Source: Candidatus Zixiibacteriota bacterium (lineage in GTDB: Bacteria; Zixibacteria; MSB-5A5; GN15; PGXB01). From it: 7,445 bases of DNA. Positions 7,193 through 7,445 of this stretch are shown here, one piece after another. Position numbers and translations under genes: made by a program. A model generated the notes under the pieces. It was not told the DNA's origin. It did no database searches and worked only from the letters and a program-made list of their open reading frames with translations. The DNA lies in NCBI GenBank assembly GCA_030642025.1, contig DAOWOO010000062.1, forward strand, positions 1-7,445, in the 5' to 3' direction. Numbering within the stretch: position 1 is the first letter of the stretch; the number at the start of each line of letters is the position of its first letter.

Positions 7193-7236
7193 GACCGCCG
7201 GTCCAGTTACCCGGCCGGCGGTCAATATTTTGTTTT
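7193..7236 (+). terminator. Rho-independent terminator after ftsZ
   Basis: GACCGCCGG (7193-7201) pairs perfectly with CCGGCGGTC (7215-7223), giving a 9-bp GC-rich stem. A G-U and a C-G pair can extend it inwards. A T-rich run, tattttgtttt (7226-7236), follows at once. It lies 28 bases past the ftsZ stop and ends the division operon. Confidence 0.88.
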
Positions 7237-7364
7237 GAATTTCAAGGACTATATTTTGGGTGGGCAGGAAGTTGCGCCCCTGTGACTTTGGCAATTATTC
7301 TGGTTTTATCAATTCCTTAATAAATTTACTTTCCCATGGCAAGCTATTGGCAACCCGTCCTGAT
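7237..7364. other. Intergenic region downstream of the operon
   Basis: This stretch is visibly richer in A+T than the operon and has no credible coding frame on either strand. It contains a small GGGC/GCCC pairing (7262-7265 with 7276-7279) and three copies of TGGCAA (7289, 7337 and 7348), too short to call a repeat family. No convincing promoter, tRNA or riboswitch is visible. Confidence 0.6.
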
Positions 7365-7445
7365 TTAAAAGTCAAAATCATTTTGCTCTTCAGGTGCTTC
7401 TTTGACTTTTGAGGCCTTTTTAAAAGTTACATTCACTTGCCCAAG
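7365..7445 (-). CDS. Possible 3' end of a convergent gene, product unknown
   Basis: On the - strand, one frame is open from the window edge for 26 codons and stops at TAA (7367-7365). The other two - strand frames close within the first few codons. The fragment is lysine- and glutamate-rich, contains VNVTFKKASKVKEAPEE and ends in QNDFDF, which looks like a charged, flexible protein tail. A convergent gene here would fit the ftsZ terminator lying between two facing genes. I do not recognise the family. The single-stranded DNA-binding protein tail (DDDIPF-like) was considered but does not match. A 26-codon open stretch can occur by chance, so this is tentative. Confidence 0.4.
   Translation of the reverse strand, partial: LGQVNVTFKKASKVKEAPEEQNDFDF
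7367..7410. repeat. 10-bp perfect inverted repeat
   Basis: AAAAGTCAAA (7367-7376) and TTTGACTTTT (7401-7410) are perfect reverse complements separated by 24 bases. If the - strand coding fragment is real, both arms lie in its last codons, one of them covering the FDF-stop end. The arms are AT-rich and the loop is long, so the hairpin would be weak. No T-run typical of a terminator follows on the - strand. Confidence 0.5.

Noticed and set aside
7257..7264. TTGGGTGGG resembling MraZ-type TGGG repeats
   Set aside because: There is no regular spacing of TGGGA units, and the site lies after the operon rather than at a promoter.
6980..7285. A + strand frame of 101 codons running from inside ftsZ past its stop and through the terminator
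   Set aside because: It overlaps ftsZ out of frame, is rich in Arg and Pro, and reads through the terminator hairpin; not a credible gene.
7289..7353. Three copies of TGGCAA downstream of the terminator
   Set aside because: Six-base units at uneven spacing (48 and 11 bases) can occur by chance in this composition.
7402..7432. TTGACT followed by TTACAT as a promoter at the right edge
   Set aside because: The spacing of 19 bases is long, the -10 match is weak, and TTGACT is an arm of the inverted repeat.

Overview
This window is a nearly complete peptidoglycan-synthesis and cell-division (dcw) cluster on the + strand, in the order murD (3' end only) - ftsW - murG - murC - ftsQ/divIB-like - ftsA - ftsZ. 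A strong intrinsic terminator follows ftsZ, then a short AT-richer tail of about 200 bases. The tail ends in what may be the 3' end of a convergent gene on the - strand. I see no RNA gene, mobile element, CRISPR array or prophage, and nothing that looks like a new system. The interest lies in residue-level departures from family motifs and in translation-start details.

The organism is a walled bacterium that divides with FtsZ, FtsA and FtsQ and has moderate GC content. The single-membrane-span FtsQ, the FtsA membrane-targeting helix and the FtsZ C-terminal peptide point to a conventional divisome. The MurC and FtsA sequence style reminds me of the Fibrobacteres-Chlorobi-Bacteroidetes superphylum and uncultured relatives such as Zixibacteria. 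That is an impression from sequence memory, not a computed placement.

Layout: positions 1-395 encode the C-terminal domain of MurD. Positions 404-1483 encode FtsW, the lipid II-polymerising SEDS glycosyltransferase. Positions 1480-2607 encode MurG, which makes lipid II. Positions 2649-4025 encode MurC (a GTG start at 2604 is possible). Positions 4022-4738 encode an FtsQ/DivIB-type protein. Positions 4741-5964 encode FtsA, and 5986-7164 encode FtsZ. The terminator lies at 7193-7236.

The genes are packed as one operon: ftsW/murG and murC/ftsQ overlap by 4 bases (ATGA), ftsQ and ftsA are 2 bases apart, and the only larger gaps are short leaders before murC and ftsZ. MurC and MurD make cytoplasmic UDP-MurNAc-peptide precursors. 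MurG adds GlcNAc to lipid I to give lipid II. FtsW polymerises lipid II at the septum. FtsQ links the early and late divisome, and FtsA anchors FtsZ filaments to the membrane. murB and ddl, often found between murC and ftsQ, are absent from that position.
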